From assembly GCA_032164245.1 (NCBI GenBank), contig JAVMKO010000009.1, positions 82,626,712-82,690,711 on the forward strand: DNA of 64,000 nt. The letters run 5' to 3'. The position numbers were made by a program, and so were the translations under genes. Shown one piece after another: positions 23,001 to 31,892 of this stretch. This DNA is from Sternotherus odoratus. Its lineage: Eukaryota; Chordata; Testudines; Kinosternidae. The notes under the pieces are model-generated. The model was not told the DNA's origin and ran no database searches. It saw only the letters and a program-made list of their open reading frames with translations. Every line of letters begins with the position of its first letter. The stretch's first letter is position 1.

Positions 23001-24221
23001 GGACTGTGTTGTCTCTGGTGTTGTCTTACTCCTGGAGCCCTACTAAGTGTTTAATAGGTGCAGTGGCTTCTGAGATTACAAGAGCTGTGCCGGAAACCCC
23101 ATTTTGTACACCGATATGCCTTTAGGGAAAGCAATGCTTAAGAGACTGGATTCCATTTCACTTTCCCCATATTATTACAAATCATATTATCTTAATGAAC
23201 CAGGGATCTATGCAATATACATTCTGCTGTGGTTGCAAAAATTAAAGATGCATAGGAATTTTGATCATTTTTGCAATAATTGCCTGAAATGTAACATTAA
23301 TGTTTTTTCACTTCACTTGCTCCTTGTTGATTGAACAACCTTTTCTGTGGACCGTACATCTCAATGGTTTTAGTAATAAAGATGTAAATAGCCTGATGTT
23401 TCCAAATGTGGCAGAACTACATTGTTTTAGGAAATGACAATTGTTCATCAAAATGCCAAATCCAAACAATTGAACGTAAGTGAGAACAGATTAGCTGTAA
23501 AGTGGTTTTCTTATAACGAAAGCCGTGATCATTTAACTGCTTTTACAAAACGCCAGTCCAAAATCCAAAAATCAATTGGCATAGCATACAGTAATATAAA
23601 ACTATGTCAAGACCATTGAGTAGAATCACCAGTATTAGTTTTATACAGAAGTATCAGAGCTGCAAAGGGAACTTATTTGGAAACGGATCCACTTATGCAG
23701 CATATCTAATGCAAATGATGGAGCAGGGTAATGTCAGTCATGAGAGACTCAGATTTTTCTCTCTGTAGCTGAAAACTACATTTTATTTTGGAAACTATAG
23801 TTTCCCATGAAAGCAGGTCTAAGAAACAATCTAACTGTTATCTGGATCCGCTTTCACCACCAACTGCGAAGGTGTTCCAGGTGAAGGTGCCTAGTGGAGT
23901 GGAACACTTGAGAACTGGGGGCGGGGGAGGGTGCTGCTGGAGGGAGGGACCTGCATGTTGGATCTCTGGGTGCTTGCCTGCATCCCAGACGAGAAGAGGG
24001 CCCTTTTTGGGGTTTTAACTGAGCTGTGATCAGACCTTCCCAAGGACAGCTGATCTCGTTAGAATTTCTATCACCTTAAGGGCCAAAATCTCACAAGAAC
24101 AAATTGTGAGATTGTTGGTGTCGTCTAGTTTGAAGACTAGCCATATGTCTGACAGACCCAACGACACCTTTTAAGGTCAAGTTCCAAAATAGAGGACACT
24201 GCTGGGGGGGGAGGAGAGGGT
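20001..24221. other. Long gene-free stretch
   Basis: Over 4 kb of mostly A/T-rich, repeat-poor text without recognisable exons. Small fragments related to fold-back repeats occur near 21250-21400 and 21895-21955. All frames are short and carry no domain signal. Confidence 0.45.
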
Positions 24222-24341
24222 AGGGTGGCCAACTTTGGTTGGATGAATTCCTGGAGGTTCCATCACATGACATCATCTTTAATCGAAGATTAGTCCTTAA
24301 TTCCTGAAGGCTCCAGGACAATCGTGGAGGACTGGCACTGC
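24222..24341. repeat. Fold-back copy of the 'ggccaac..cctggagg' repeat family
   Basis: It begins tagggtggccaactttgg and ends tccaggacaatcgtggagg. The middle holds catcacatgacatcatc and the hairpin-like tctttaatcgaagatta. Third copy of the family at 2290-2455 and 11931-12015. Confidence 0.55.
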
Positions 24342-25719
24342 TAGAGGAAGAGGAATGGAGAGGGGTATTTGGTGGCTGTTGGAGGGGGTATTTGGAGGGT
24401 ACCTGTGGCAGGGGACCCACTGGAGGTGAGCTGCCCAGTGCTGCAGGGCAGGAGGGAGGTGGGCTGGCTTAATGGGGGAGCCCCAGTTGCTGCTGCCGCC
24501 CCATTTTTGCGTCCCTGAAGCTCTGAGCCCTAGTTGGCTGCTCCTCTCACCCTGCCCTGCTGGGAGCTTGCTAAAGAAACCGCCCCCAAAGGAATGGACT
24601 GTGCATCTTGGAGCTCATAACAGTTGGACTTTCAATAAAGGTTGGGTGTGTGTCTAAAAGAGGTGCTGTCGTTCTGTGCAACGTTGGGTGGTGATCCATT
24701 GCCAGGTGTCTGGGCAGTCAGAGGAGATGATCACAAAGGTCTCTTGTGGGCCCAAGTTCTATAAATCTTCTGGATCTGCTGTGCTACAAAATGAGTGGCA
24801 CAAACAGAGGTGAGAGGAGTGAAAGAGCAAAATGAGCTGCTTCTCCACCGTCTTCCTCTTCCTTCTCCGTTTCCTTTTCATTTCTTTGCTTCTGACGCAG
24901 GCCTGGCTGTGGATGGTGGACGGGGCTTCATATTAAGAAGTGCTTTGTATGTATCGTGTTCAATGACATGCACCGTTCTTCCACTCAGGCAGTGGGCTCT
25001 GGAGGCATGATCCGCAGCTTGTAGTTAAAAGGGAAAGGACGTGGTGCTGATTTACACCTGCAGAGGATCTGCGGGTGACATGGGCTATGCTCAGACTTTC
25101 CTTTTCATTACCAAATTAAACCTTAACGCCATCTTCAGAACTGGAAGGTGTAGTAGGTTAATGATGAACAGGAAGATCTGAAATGCTCATCTGGAAGAAT
25201 TCGGTATGGTTTAAGAACATGAACGTGGTATCTGTGCAGTCCAGCCATTATTGTTTGCCTCCATGCGTGAAACAGTGGTTAAGCCCATGATTTATTGTCT
25301 TGCTTTTTGCTGATTAAACTCTTTTTGACAATGTCTTTGCCTGAGAGCTGCAATACAAGATTTTAAGAAGTAACAAATTGCTGTCCTGCAGCTATCCCTA
25401 AGGCAAAGCCCAGAAAGTGACTAATGTTATTTTCAGCTGTTCTACACGGGGAGTGAAAAGTATCCAGGCATTTGGAGCTATTGGGTTTTCCGGTTCACTG
25501 AATGACAACTTTGCTAATGATGGGTATCTAATGAGGAGCGGCTGCTAGCATATCCTAATCAAACTGACAGTAGAGCATAGCCATGCTAAATGCAATAGTG
25601 CCGTTTTTTGAAATTCTCATTGTGTAAGATTAAGATAACATGTTTAAAATCTATTTTAGCAATGCCAATTGGTCTGCCTGATGAAGGATTTGAACACTAA
25701 TGCCATCGTATATTTTGAG

Positions 25720-25720
<1 letters not shown>
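24342..25720. other. Gene-free stretch
   Basis: GC-rich to about 24600, then A/T-rich. Nothing recognised as coding or mobile. Confidence 0.4.

Positions 25721-25722
<2 letters not shown>

Positions 25723-25755
<33 letters not shown>
25723..25755. repeat. (TG)n microsatellite
   Basis: About 16 uninterrupted TG dinucleotides, ending in tgtat immediately before the MITE at 25763. Confidence 0.95.
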
Positions 25756-25757
<2 letters not shown>

Positions 25758-25762
25758 TACAC

Positions 25763-25884
25763 TAGCGTGACCAGATGTCCCACTTTATAGGGTCAGTCCT
25801 GATTATTTGGGGCTTTGTTTTATATAGGCGCCTATTATCTCCCACCCTGTCCTGATTTTTCACACTTGCTATCTGGTCACCCTA
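25763..25884 (+). mobile_element. Short MITE, 'gtgaccagatgtcc' family, copy 1
   Basis: About 122 bp. The ends tagcgtgaccagatg and tatctggtcacccta are inverted repeats. Internal text (atttggggctttg, tatataggcgcctatta, tttttcacacttgct) is shared with copies at 42249-42372, 46997-47119 and 51777-51888. TA at both borders is compatible with a TA target site. Noncoding. Confidence 0.75.
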
Positions 25885-26302
25885 ATAGGCACATATATAT
25901 GTATCTGTTTATCATACAGACGGACGTGTTCAGTTGAACTCTGTCATAGATGCAGTGACAAATATCAATACACTGGAGATCTTCTGGACCCTCAAATATT
26001 CGAAGTCTGGGTAGCAGAAAGTTTGTTCACCATATAGGTAGGCCACCATGTAATGTGTCTTTATAGCTCACAGCTGGGTTTGAGTTCATGCTGTTTGTTC
26101 TTTTAAGTAGAAAACTCTGCTGGAGACTCTAGAGCAGGGGTCTCCAAACTTTTCAGCCCGAGGGCCGCATTAACTATCAAATAGCAGTTCGGGGGCCGAC
26201 AACACACTCGAGGTCCAAATAAAAAAGAATCAAAACATGGATGTTGTTTTTAATTATTTATTTAATATTATTTTATTCAGTTATTTAATAACACATTGAT
26301 AC

Positions 26303-26553
26303 ACTACACATGAACACCTGTGCACTACACATGAACACTACACATGAACACTACACATGAACACCTGTGCACTACACATGAACACTACACATGAACACTA
26401 CACATGAACACCTATTCACTACACATGAACACTACACATGAACACCTATTCACTACACATGAACACTACACATGAACACTACACACGAACACCTATTCAC
26501 TACACATGAACACTACACATGAACACCTGTTCACTACACATGAACACTACACA
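26303..26553. repeat. 15-bp minisatellite inside the hAT MITE
   Basis: Repeats of actacacatgaacac, many followed by ctgtgc or ctattc spacers, forming a higher-order alternation. Located in the left third of the host element. Confidence 0.9.
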
Positions 26554-26557
26554 TCAA

Positions 26558-26945
26558 CCCCCCAACTGACCCACCCAGCCAGGTCTCTCCCCCCAAAACC
26601 TCCTTTCCTCCAACCCCCCCCCCAATGACCCACCCAGCCAGGTCTCTCCCCCCCAAACCTCCTTTCCTCCAACCCCCCCCCCAATGACCCACCCAGCCAG
26701 GTCTCTCCCCCCCAAACCTCCTTTCCTCCAACCCCCAACTGACCCACCCAGCCAGGTCTCTCCCCCCAAAACCTCCTTTCCTCCAACCCCCCCCCCCCAC
26801 ATGACCCACCCAGCCCGGTCTCTCACCCCCAAACCTCCTTTCCTCCAACCCCCCCCCCCAAAATGACCCACCCAGCCAGGTCTCTCACCCCAAAACCTCC
26901 TTCCCTCCCACCCACCCCCCAACTGACCTGCTCAACCCGGTCTCT
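26558..26945. repeat. About 60-bp minisatellite inside the hAT MITE
   Basis: Some six units containing gacccacccagccaggtctc, a C-rich run and aaacctcctttcctcc. Units differ mainly in C-run length and in a few substitutions. Produces meaningless open frames on both strands. Confidence 0.9.
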
Positions 26946-27055
26946 CCCCACAGACCGGTTCGCCGCCTGGCAGTGGGTGGCTCCTTGTTTCGCCCCCTGT
27001 AACTGCGTGGCGGTGCGGCGCGTCCCGGCCCCAGCTCTGAGCCGTCCCTGGCCGG

Positions 27056-27165
27056 CGGCGGCAGCCGAGCACGCGGCGGGTCCCGGCCCCGGGGCGGCAG
27101 CCGAGCACGCGGCGGGTCCCGGCCCCGGGGCGGCAGCCGAGCACGCGGCGGGTCCCGGCCCCGCG
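27056..27165. repeat. 36-bp GC-rich minisatellite, three units
   Basis: Three near-identical 36-bp units built on gcagccgagcacgcggcggg and tcccggccccgg. Because 36 is divisible by three, all three frames stay open and give an apparent 12-residue protein repeat. Confidence 0.9.
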
Positions 27166-27329
27166 GCTGGCGGCCCGCGCGGCGCTTCCAGGCCCCAGCG
27201 AGGAGCCGTCCCAGCGAGAGAGCCAAAAATTCCCTAAATAGCCAAAAAGATCTCCGCGGGCCGGATGAGAGGGCCTCGCGGGCCGCATCCGGCCCGCGGG
27301 CCGTAGTTTGGAGACCCCTGATCTAGAGA

Positions 27330-28960
27330 CTTAATCCTGGAGAGTTTATAACCTCCGCAGGCAAACTTTCTTTATCTGGAGCTTCTGAAGTCTGCAACCT
27401 TTGTCCTCCAAAGTGTGTATATCCACTAGGCAGCACTACCCAGCAGATCCCTGTCTATACAAGCCCTCAGTTACTGGTATGTTTTCTTTCCCTGTTACGG
27501 TTACAAGATGTTTGCTGCTCCCTTTTCCAGTGAAGTCTGTGTAATGTGAGTTCTCTGGTCTTTCTGTTTTATGTGGTGACTCTATAACAATCTAGAGGAG
27601 GGGAGGGAAGTAGGAAGAGACAGCAGAGCAGCATGGGATTTTACTCTTAGCTCCCTAATGGAGACAGCCAGAGGAGACTTGAGACCAATGAAAACCGAGA
27701 GGGGGAAAGGAGAGGAATCTGGCTGAAAACAGCAGAAGTCCTGTAGGGAGAGAACAAATGAATGGGCCGAGAAACATCTTGTGAAACTTTCCCATTAAAG
27801 CAGTAACTGGAGGATGCTAAAATGCCTGATAAACTAGAGGCAGTGGCAGGGGGGAGTGAGTTGTGCAGAGCAGCACTGGCTGACAAGATGAGGGTGGAAG
27901 AGAACAGGAGAATATAAGAAGCAACCAAATGGAAGAAGGAACCCAGTGCCAGGAACAGAAGATTAAACAGTGACAGATTTAGATGAGCAAAGCTGAGTTA
28001 AAGCGCACAGCAATAATGAAGAACAAGAGACGCTCGGGGAAACAACAGAAAGGCAAAAGCAGGTAGAAATAGGCACAAAATTATTTGGAAAGAAAAGGAA
28101 GTGAAGCAAGCAGGAAAACCCCCCAGGTGTGAGATCTTTAATCAAACCAGGTGAGATGAACAGAGATTCAGAGTTGCGGCTTGATTGAGCGCAGAGGTTT
28201 GGAACTGGGACCGAATTAACAAGATCGCTGCAATAACTGACGCACTGACCAGCTGTCTCAGACTGTCAGCCGGTTCCGCTAGGGTCCTGACACAGTGGTG
28301 AGGTCATGAACCCCAGTGAGTGTCTGTGTGGGTGTAAAAGTTGGCCCATGCATGCAGAGCCCATTGGAGTTCCATAAGTCTATGGCATAGGACTTGGTTC
28401 ATATAGGCCTTTGCTTAAAGATGAATAATACCTTTCCTAGTCGTGCATGTGGATTCTGACCAGCAAGAAACTTTTACTCTGTGGCAGTACTTTATCACAT
28501 GTCTCTTTACACCTTGACACAAATACCAACTTGGAAAACCTGAACAGTAGGAGAAGAAAAGACGTGTTTTGGGACTACTAGCCTCAGAAATATCTATGGG
28601 TTGTGTTCCCTCAGGAGCCTGGGAAAACTTTTAAGCTCATCTGGAGTGATGAAATTTGTTACACCTGCATATGTTCTGTGCTTGATCAGACAGTGACCGC
28701 AGGGACCACCCAAGTGCGGTTAAGGTGATGCTAGCCTCTTTAAAAACAAAGAATTCACTTTTCCTGAATGCCGCTTGCATTCAAATTGAAATCGGTATCG
28801 GAGCCAAAGCGGGGAGAGTGTAGTTACCCAGTGGCACTGTTACCCTCCACTCCATGGCTGGCAGTCCATACCCTTGCATGCAGACTGGGTGCTTTGTTCC
28901 TAATGGTACTGGATGGGCTCCTCTCTTTGTGGTGGGGAAGAGCTGCGGTCAGGCAATGCA
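27330..28960. other. Gene-free stretch with a purine-biased tract
   Basis: From about 27600 to 28170 the plus strand is strongly A/G-biased (gaagaagg style), which leaves minus-strand frames open. I see no domain in them. The rest has no recognised feature. Confidence 0.45.
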
Positions 28961-28964
28961 GGGG

Positions 28965-29146
28965 TTCTTCTTCGAGTGATTGCTCACATGCATTCCACTA
29001 TAGGTCAGGCACGCGCTGCGGGCCTGGTTGCCGGGCAGATTTTTCCCCTAGCTGCAGACTGGGCGAGCAGGGAGCCCCCTGGAGTGGCGCCACTGAGGCA
29101 CTCTATAAGTAGCCCTGCGACACAGTCTGGCCCCCAGTTCCTTCTT
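28965..29146 (+). repeat. DIRS left inverted terminal repeat
   Basis: It begins ttcttcttcgagtgattgc. From 28998 to 29146 it is the exact reverse complement of 34954-35102. The outer 33 bp differ from the right terminus, as is normal in DIRS elements. A TATA-type box (tataag, 29104-29109) sits about 215 bp upstream of the ORF1 start. Confidence 0.95.
29104..29109 (+). promoter_or_regulatory. Putative TATA box of the DIRS element
   Basis: The sequence ctctataagtag lies near the inner end of the left terminal repeat and points toward ORF1. The same box is present in the right repeat in inverted orientation (34991-34996), so an antisense promoter is possible. Inferred from motif and position only. 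Confidence 0.45.
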
Positions 29147-29238
29147 CACCGCTGGCGCTGGTAGTCGGAACAGGAGTACTGCTCTTGAGCGTCCTCCTTA
29201 TCTCCTAGCTGTTATTCCTATTGTTCTCATTAATAGTT

Positions 29239-29271
29239 GTTGTTAAGTAGTTGTTAAGTAGTTGTTAAGTA
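29239..29271 (+). repeat. Three 11-bp direct repeats in the DIRS leader
   Basis: Three perfect copies of gttgttaagta in tandem between the terminal repeat and ORF1. Role unknown; could be replication slippage or a binding array. Confidence 0.85.
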
Positions 29272-29320
29272 GTTATAGTGTAAATAGTTAGGTGCAGGGG
29301 ATTTCCCTGCCACCGGAGCC

Positions 29321-31834
29321 ATGTCATCCAAGGCTCCGGGATTCAAGCCATGTGCGGAGTGTGGGAAGCCCATGCCTGCGGGGGACCCACACTCCAAGTG
29401 CCTTAAGTGCCTCGGGGAAGCGCACTTGGCAGACGCCTGCAAGATCTGCAGGGCCTTCAAACCCAGGACCCGCAAGGACAGAGAATCCCGCCTGCGGCAG
29501 ATCCTGTTAGAGGCGGCTCTCACTCCGGACTCGAGTGCGGCACCGGGCCCCGCACCCAAGCCGGCGAAAGCGAAGCCTCGGCACCGGTCGCGCTCCCCCA
29601 GTGCTAAGCGCAGAAAGGACTCGGTCCCGCGCCCAGCATCGGCACCGGACCGCGTGCAGCCTCCGGCACCGCTCACGCGCCCACGGTCGCCGCCGGGGAG
29701 CCGACCAGAGGCACAGCCGCCCGCACCCGCACCGACGACTCCGGCGCCGCAGGAGGCCCCGTCGAGTCCGGTGCCAGTGGTCTCGCCACTCAGGGTGCCG
29801 ATGCCGCAGCAGCTTCCCTCCACGCCGGAGGCGTTCGCTGCTGCGAGGAGGTTGCTTGCGGAGGACACCCCGCAGCAACCTGTCCGGTCTAGGGGCAAGC
29901 CGCCCATGACCGTGACGGAGATCGCGGCTCGAAGCCCGGCGGGGCACGGACGCCGATCGATCTCGCGGCGCCGATCTAACTCCCGGTACCGGTCAGCTTC
30001 CCGGCACCGGTCGCAGTCTCGGCGCCGCAATGAGTTGAGACCATGCTCCGGGTCTCCTCATGGCCGATCGCGCAGATCGCGCTCCGGCCGCCGGTCTGAG
30101 TCCTGGCGCCGGTCGGAGTCCCGGCACTCCCGCACGGACAGACGCCGGTCGTACTCCCGGCACCGGTCGCACTCCCGGCACCGGTCCGTCAGCTGCCACA
30201 GGGGCCGCTCTGGACGCCGTTCGCCGAGCCGCTCATCTTCCCGGCACCGCTCGTCGTCGCGGCACCGGTCACGATCGACACGGCACCGATCTCCTCGGCA
30301 CCGTTCGTCGTCGCGGCACCGCAGACATCGGCGCTCCTCATCCAGACGGCACCGCCGCTCGCCCCGGCACCGGACCTCATCGCGGCACCGGCGATCAGCC
30401 CGGCACCGGTCGTCATCGCGGCACCGTGGATCCCGCAGAAGTGGATCCAGCAGCCGTTCATCAGAGGGCAGTCGCTTCTCCCGGCACCGGTCGAGAAGCC
30501 CTCGGCGCCGCAGGCGTAGAGAGTCGGCTGGCACACAAACCCAGCATGACTCTCCGCCCAAGGCCCTCCAGTCGGCCACCATAGCGGCTCCATGGCACTC
30601 CTCTACCTCAGCGTCCCCTCCAGCTATGGGACCAGCCCCAGCCACCCTAAACCCGACCTGGCCAGAATGGGTGGCATGGGAGCATGACCAACCGGGGGAA
30701 ACCCAGTCCGAGCCGGGGTTCCCAGTGTGTGCGAGGGCTGCTCGGCAGGACCTACCAGGGCCATCCTTGGCCAGCCAGCCGTCGGCAATACACAGCCCCC
30801 GAGAGCCAGGGCCTTACGCCTCCCCAGTGGGGGTTGAGGCGGTGGCGGGCACCTCTTCCAACAGCCCGCCCGCCCTGGAACTCTCGAATTACCAGCACCT
30901 CCTCCAGGCAGTTGCCAAAAATATGAACCTGCCCCTTGAGGAGATCCAGATGGTGGATGACCCGGTCACCACCATGCTGACGAAGGGCACCCCGGCACGT
31001 GTGGCTGTGCCATTTATTAATACAATTAAAGCGCACACCACGTCGGTTTGGAAGACCCCAGCCTCCATCCCCCCCACCGCACGGGGGGTAGAAAAGCGCT
31101 ACTTTGTCCCGGCCACGGGCTATGAGTATTTGTATGTTCACCCTACGCCCTCCTCCCTGGTGGTGGAGTCGGTGAACAATAAAGAGCGCAATGGACAGGA
31201 GGCCCAGGTACCTAAAGCCAAAGAAGCCAAGAGGCTGGACCATTTTGGCAGGAAGGTCTACTCCTCCGGGGGCCTCCAACTGCGAGTGGCTAACCATCAG
31301 GCCCTAATGAGTAGGCACCACTTTGATACAGTGGAGGCCCTCAACAAATTCGAGACCGCTCTCCCCCAGGAGAGCAGACAGGAGTTTAGGGCCCTTCTGA
31401 CTCAGAGCAGGGATATCTCGAGGCACACCCTGCAAGCGGCCCTGGACTCAGCGGACTCGGCGGCCAGGACTATGGCCTCGGGCATAGCCCTTCGCCGGGC
31501 AGCATGGCTCTCCTCATCCAGCCTTGCCCCGGCGATGCAGTACAAGATCCAAGACCTCCCGTTTGAGGGACAGGCCCTCTTTTCGGAGGGCACAGATGCG
31601 CGGCTCCAGGCCCTCAATGACAGAGGGGTGACCCTCAAGGGCCTCGGCATGCACGCCCCGGGGCCGCAAAGGCGCCCCTTCGTCCCTCCGCGCAGGAAGT
31701 TCTTCCCTCCCGCACGCCAGCCACAGGACTCCTCCGGCAGGAGAAACCGCCCCTTCCGCAAGCGTCAGGGGCCCAGGCAGGGCGGGAAACAGCGGGGACC
31801 TAAGCCTTCCCAGGGGCCTAGGTCCAACTTTTGA
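29321..31834 (+). CDS. DIRS ORF1, Gag-like protein with RS domain
   Basis: An 837-residue frame starting at an ATG with a G at -3. Residues 11-43 hold a Cys/His cluster (C11, C14, H24, C27, C30, H35, C40, C43), probably zinc-binding, as at the N terminus of DIRS ORF1 proteins. Residues about 75-165 are proline-rich. About 213-402 is an arginine/serine domain dominated by RHRS and SRHR repeats, encoded by a tandem ccggcaccggtc-type DNA repeat. From about 520 there is a non-repetitive region (starting near LSNYQHLL) that is likely the structural Gag-like domain, and a basic tail precedes the stop. The expected role is nucleic-acid binding and particle assembly. The RS tract is of the kind bound by SR kinases and nuclear-speckle proteins, but that link is inference. 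Confidence 0.9.
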   Translation: MSSKAPGFKPCAECGKPMPAGDPHSKCLKCLGEAHLADACKICRAFKPRTRKDRESRLRQILLEAALTPDSSAAPGPAPKPAKAKPRHRSRSPSAKRRKDSVPRPASAPDRVQPPAPLTRPRSPPGSRPEAQPPAPAPTTPAPQEAPSSPVPVVSPLRVPMPQQLPSTPEAFAAARRLLAEDTPQQPVRSRGKPPMTVTEIAARSPAGHGRRSISRRRSNSRYRSASRHRSQSRRRNELRPCSGSPHGRSRRSRSGRRSESWRRSESRHSRTDRRRSYSRHRSHSRHRSVSCHRGRSGRRSPSRSSSRHRSSSRHRSRSTRHRSPRHRSSSRHRRHRRSSSRRHRRSPRHRTSSRHRRSARHRSSSRHRGSRRSGSSSRSSEGSRFSRHRSRSPRRRRRRESAGTQTQHDSPPKALQSATIAAPWHSSTSASPPAMGPAPATLNPTWPEWVAWEHDQPGETQSEPGFPVCARAARQDLPGPSLASQPSAIHSPREPGPYASPVGVEAVAGTSSNSPPALELSNYQHLLQAVAKNMNLPLEEIQMVDDPVTTMLTKGTPARVAVPFINTIKAHTTSVWKTPASIPPTARGVEKRYFVPATGYEYLYVHPTPSSLVVESVNNKERNGQEAQVPKAKEAKRLDHFGRKVYSSGGLQLRVANHQALMSRHHFDTVEALNKFETALPQESRQEFRALLTQSRDISRHTLQAALDSADSAARTMASGIALRRAAWLSSSSLAPAMQYKIQDLPFEGQALFSEGTDARLQALNDRGVTLKGLGMHAPGPQRRPFVPPRRKFFPPARQPQDSSGRRNRPFRKRQGPRQGGKQRGPKPSQGPRSNF

Positions 31835-31892
31835 TGGTGCGCCCGGGGGCAGCTTAATAACTTCAGTCCTGGATCCTCCCTTTGGAGACCGT

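Larger units (their letters stand above)
26135..27320. mobile_element. hAT-like MITE enlarged by internal tandem repeats
   Basis: The ends caggggtctccaaact and agtttggagacccctg are inverted repeats. The flanks are ctctagag (26127-26134) and atctagag (27321-27328), a 7-of-8 match consistent with an 8-bp hAT target duplication. Edge motifs gagggccgcatt and gggccgcatccggcccgcggg are typical of this family. Between the ends lie three unrelated tandem arrays, listed separately. Open frames inside the arrays are compositional, not genes. Confidence 0.8.

Noticed and set aside
26303..26553. Regular spaced repeats that might suggest a CRISPR array
   Set aside because: Units are adjacent 15-bp repeats with 6-bp spacers in eukaryotic DNA inside a MITE, not repeats separated by unique spacers of 30 bp or so.
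26534..27288. Repetitive frames in the tandem arrays of the hAT MITE
   Set aside because: Product repeats mirror the DNA units (60 bp and 36 bp, both multiples of three); no conserved protein sequence.
29254..30645. Minus-strand frames of 134-258 codons opposite DIRS ORF1
   Set aside because: Antisense shadows of the RS-domain repeat and GC-rich codons; ORF1 has the domain evidence.
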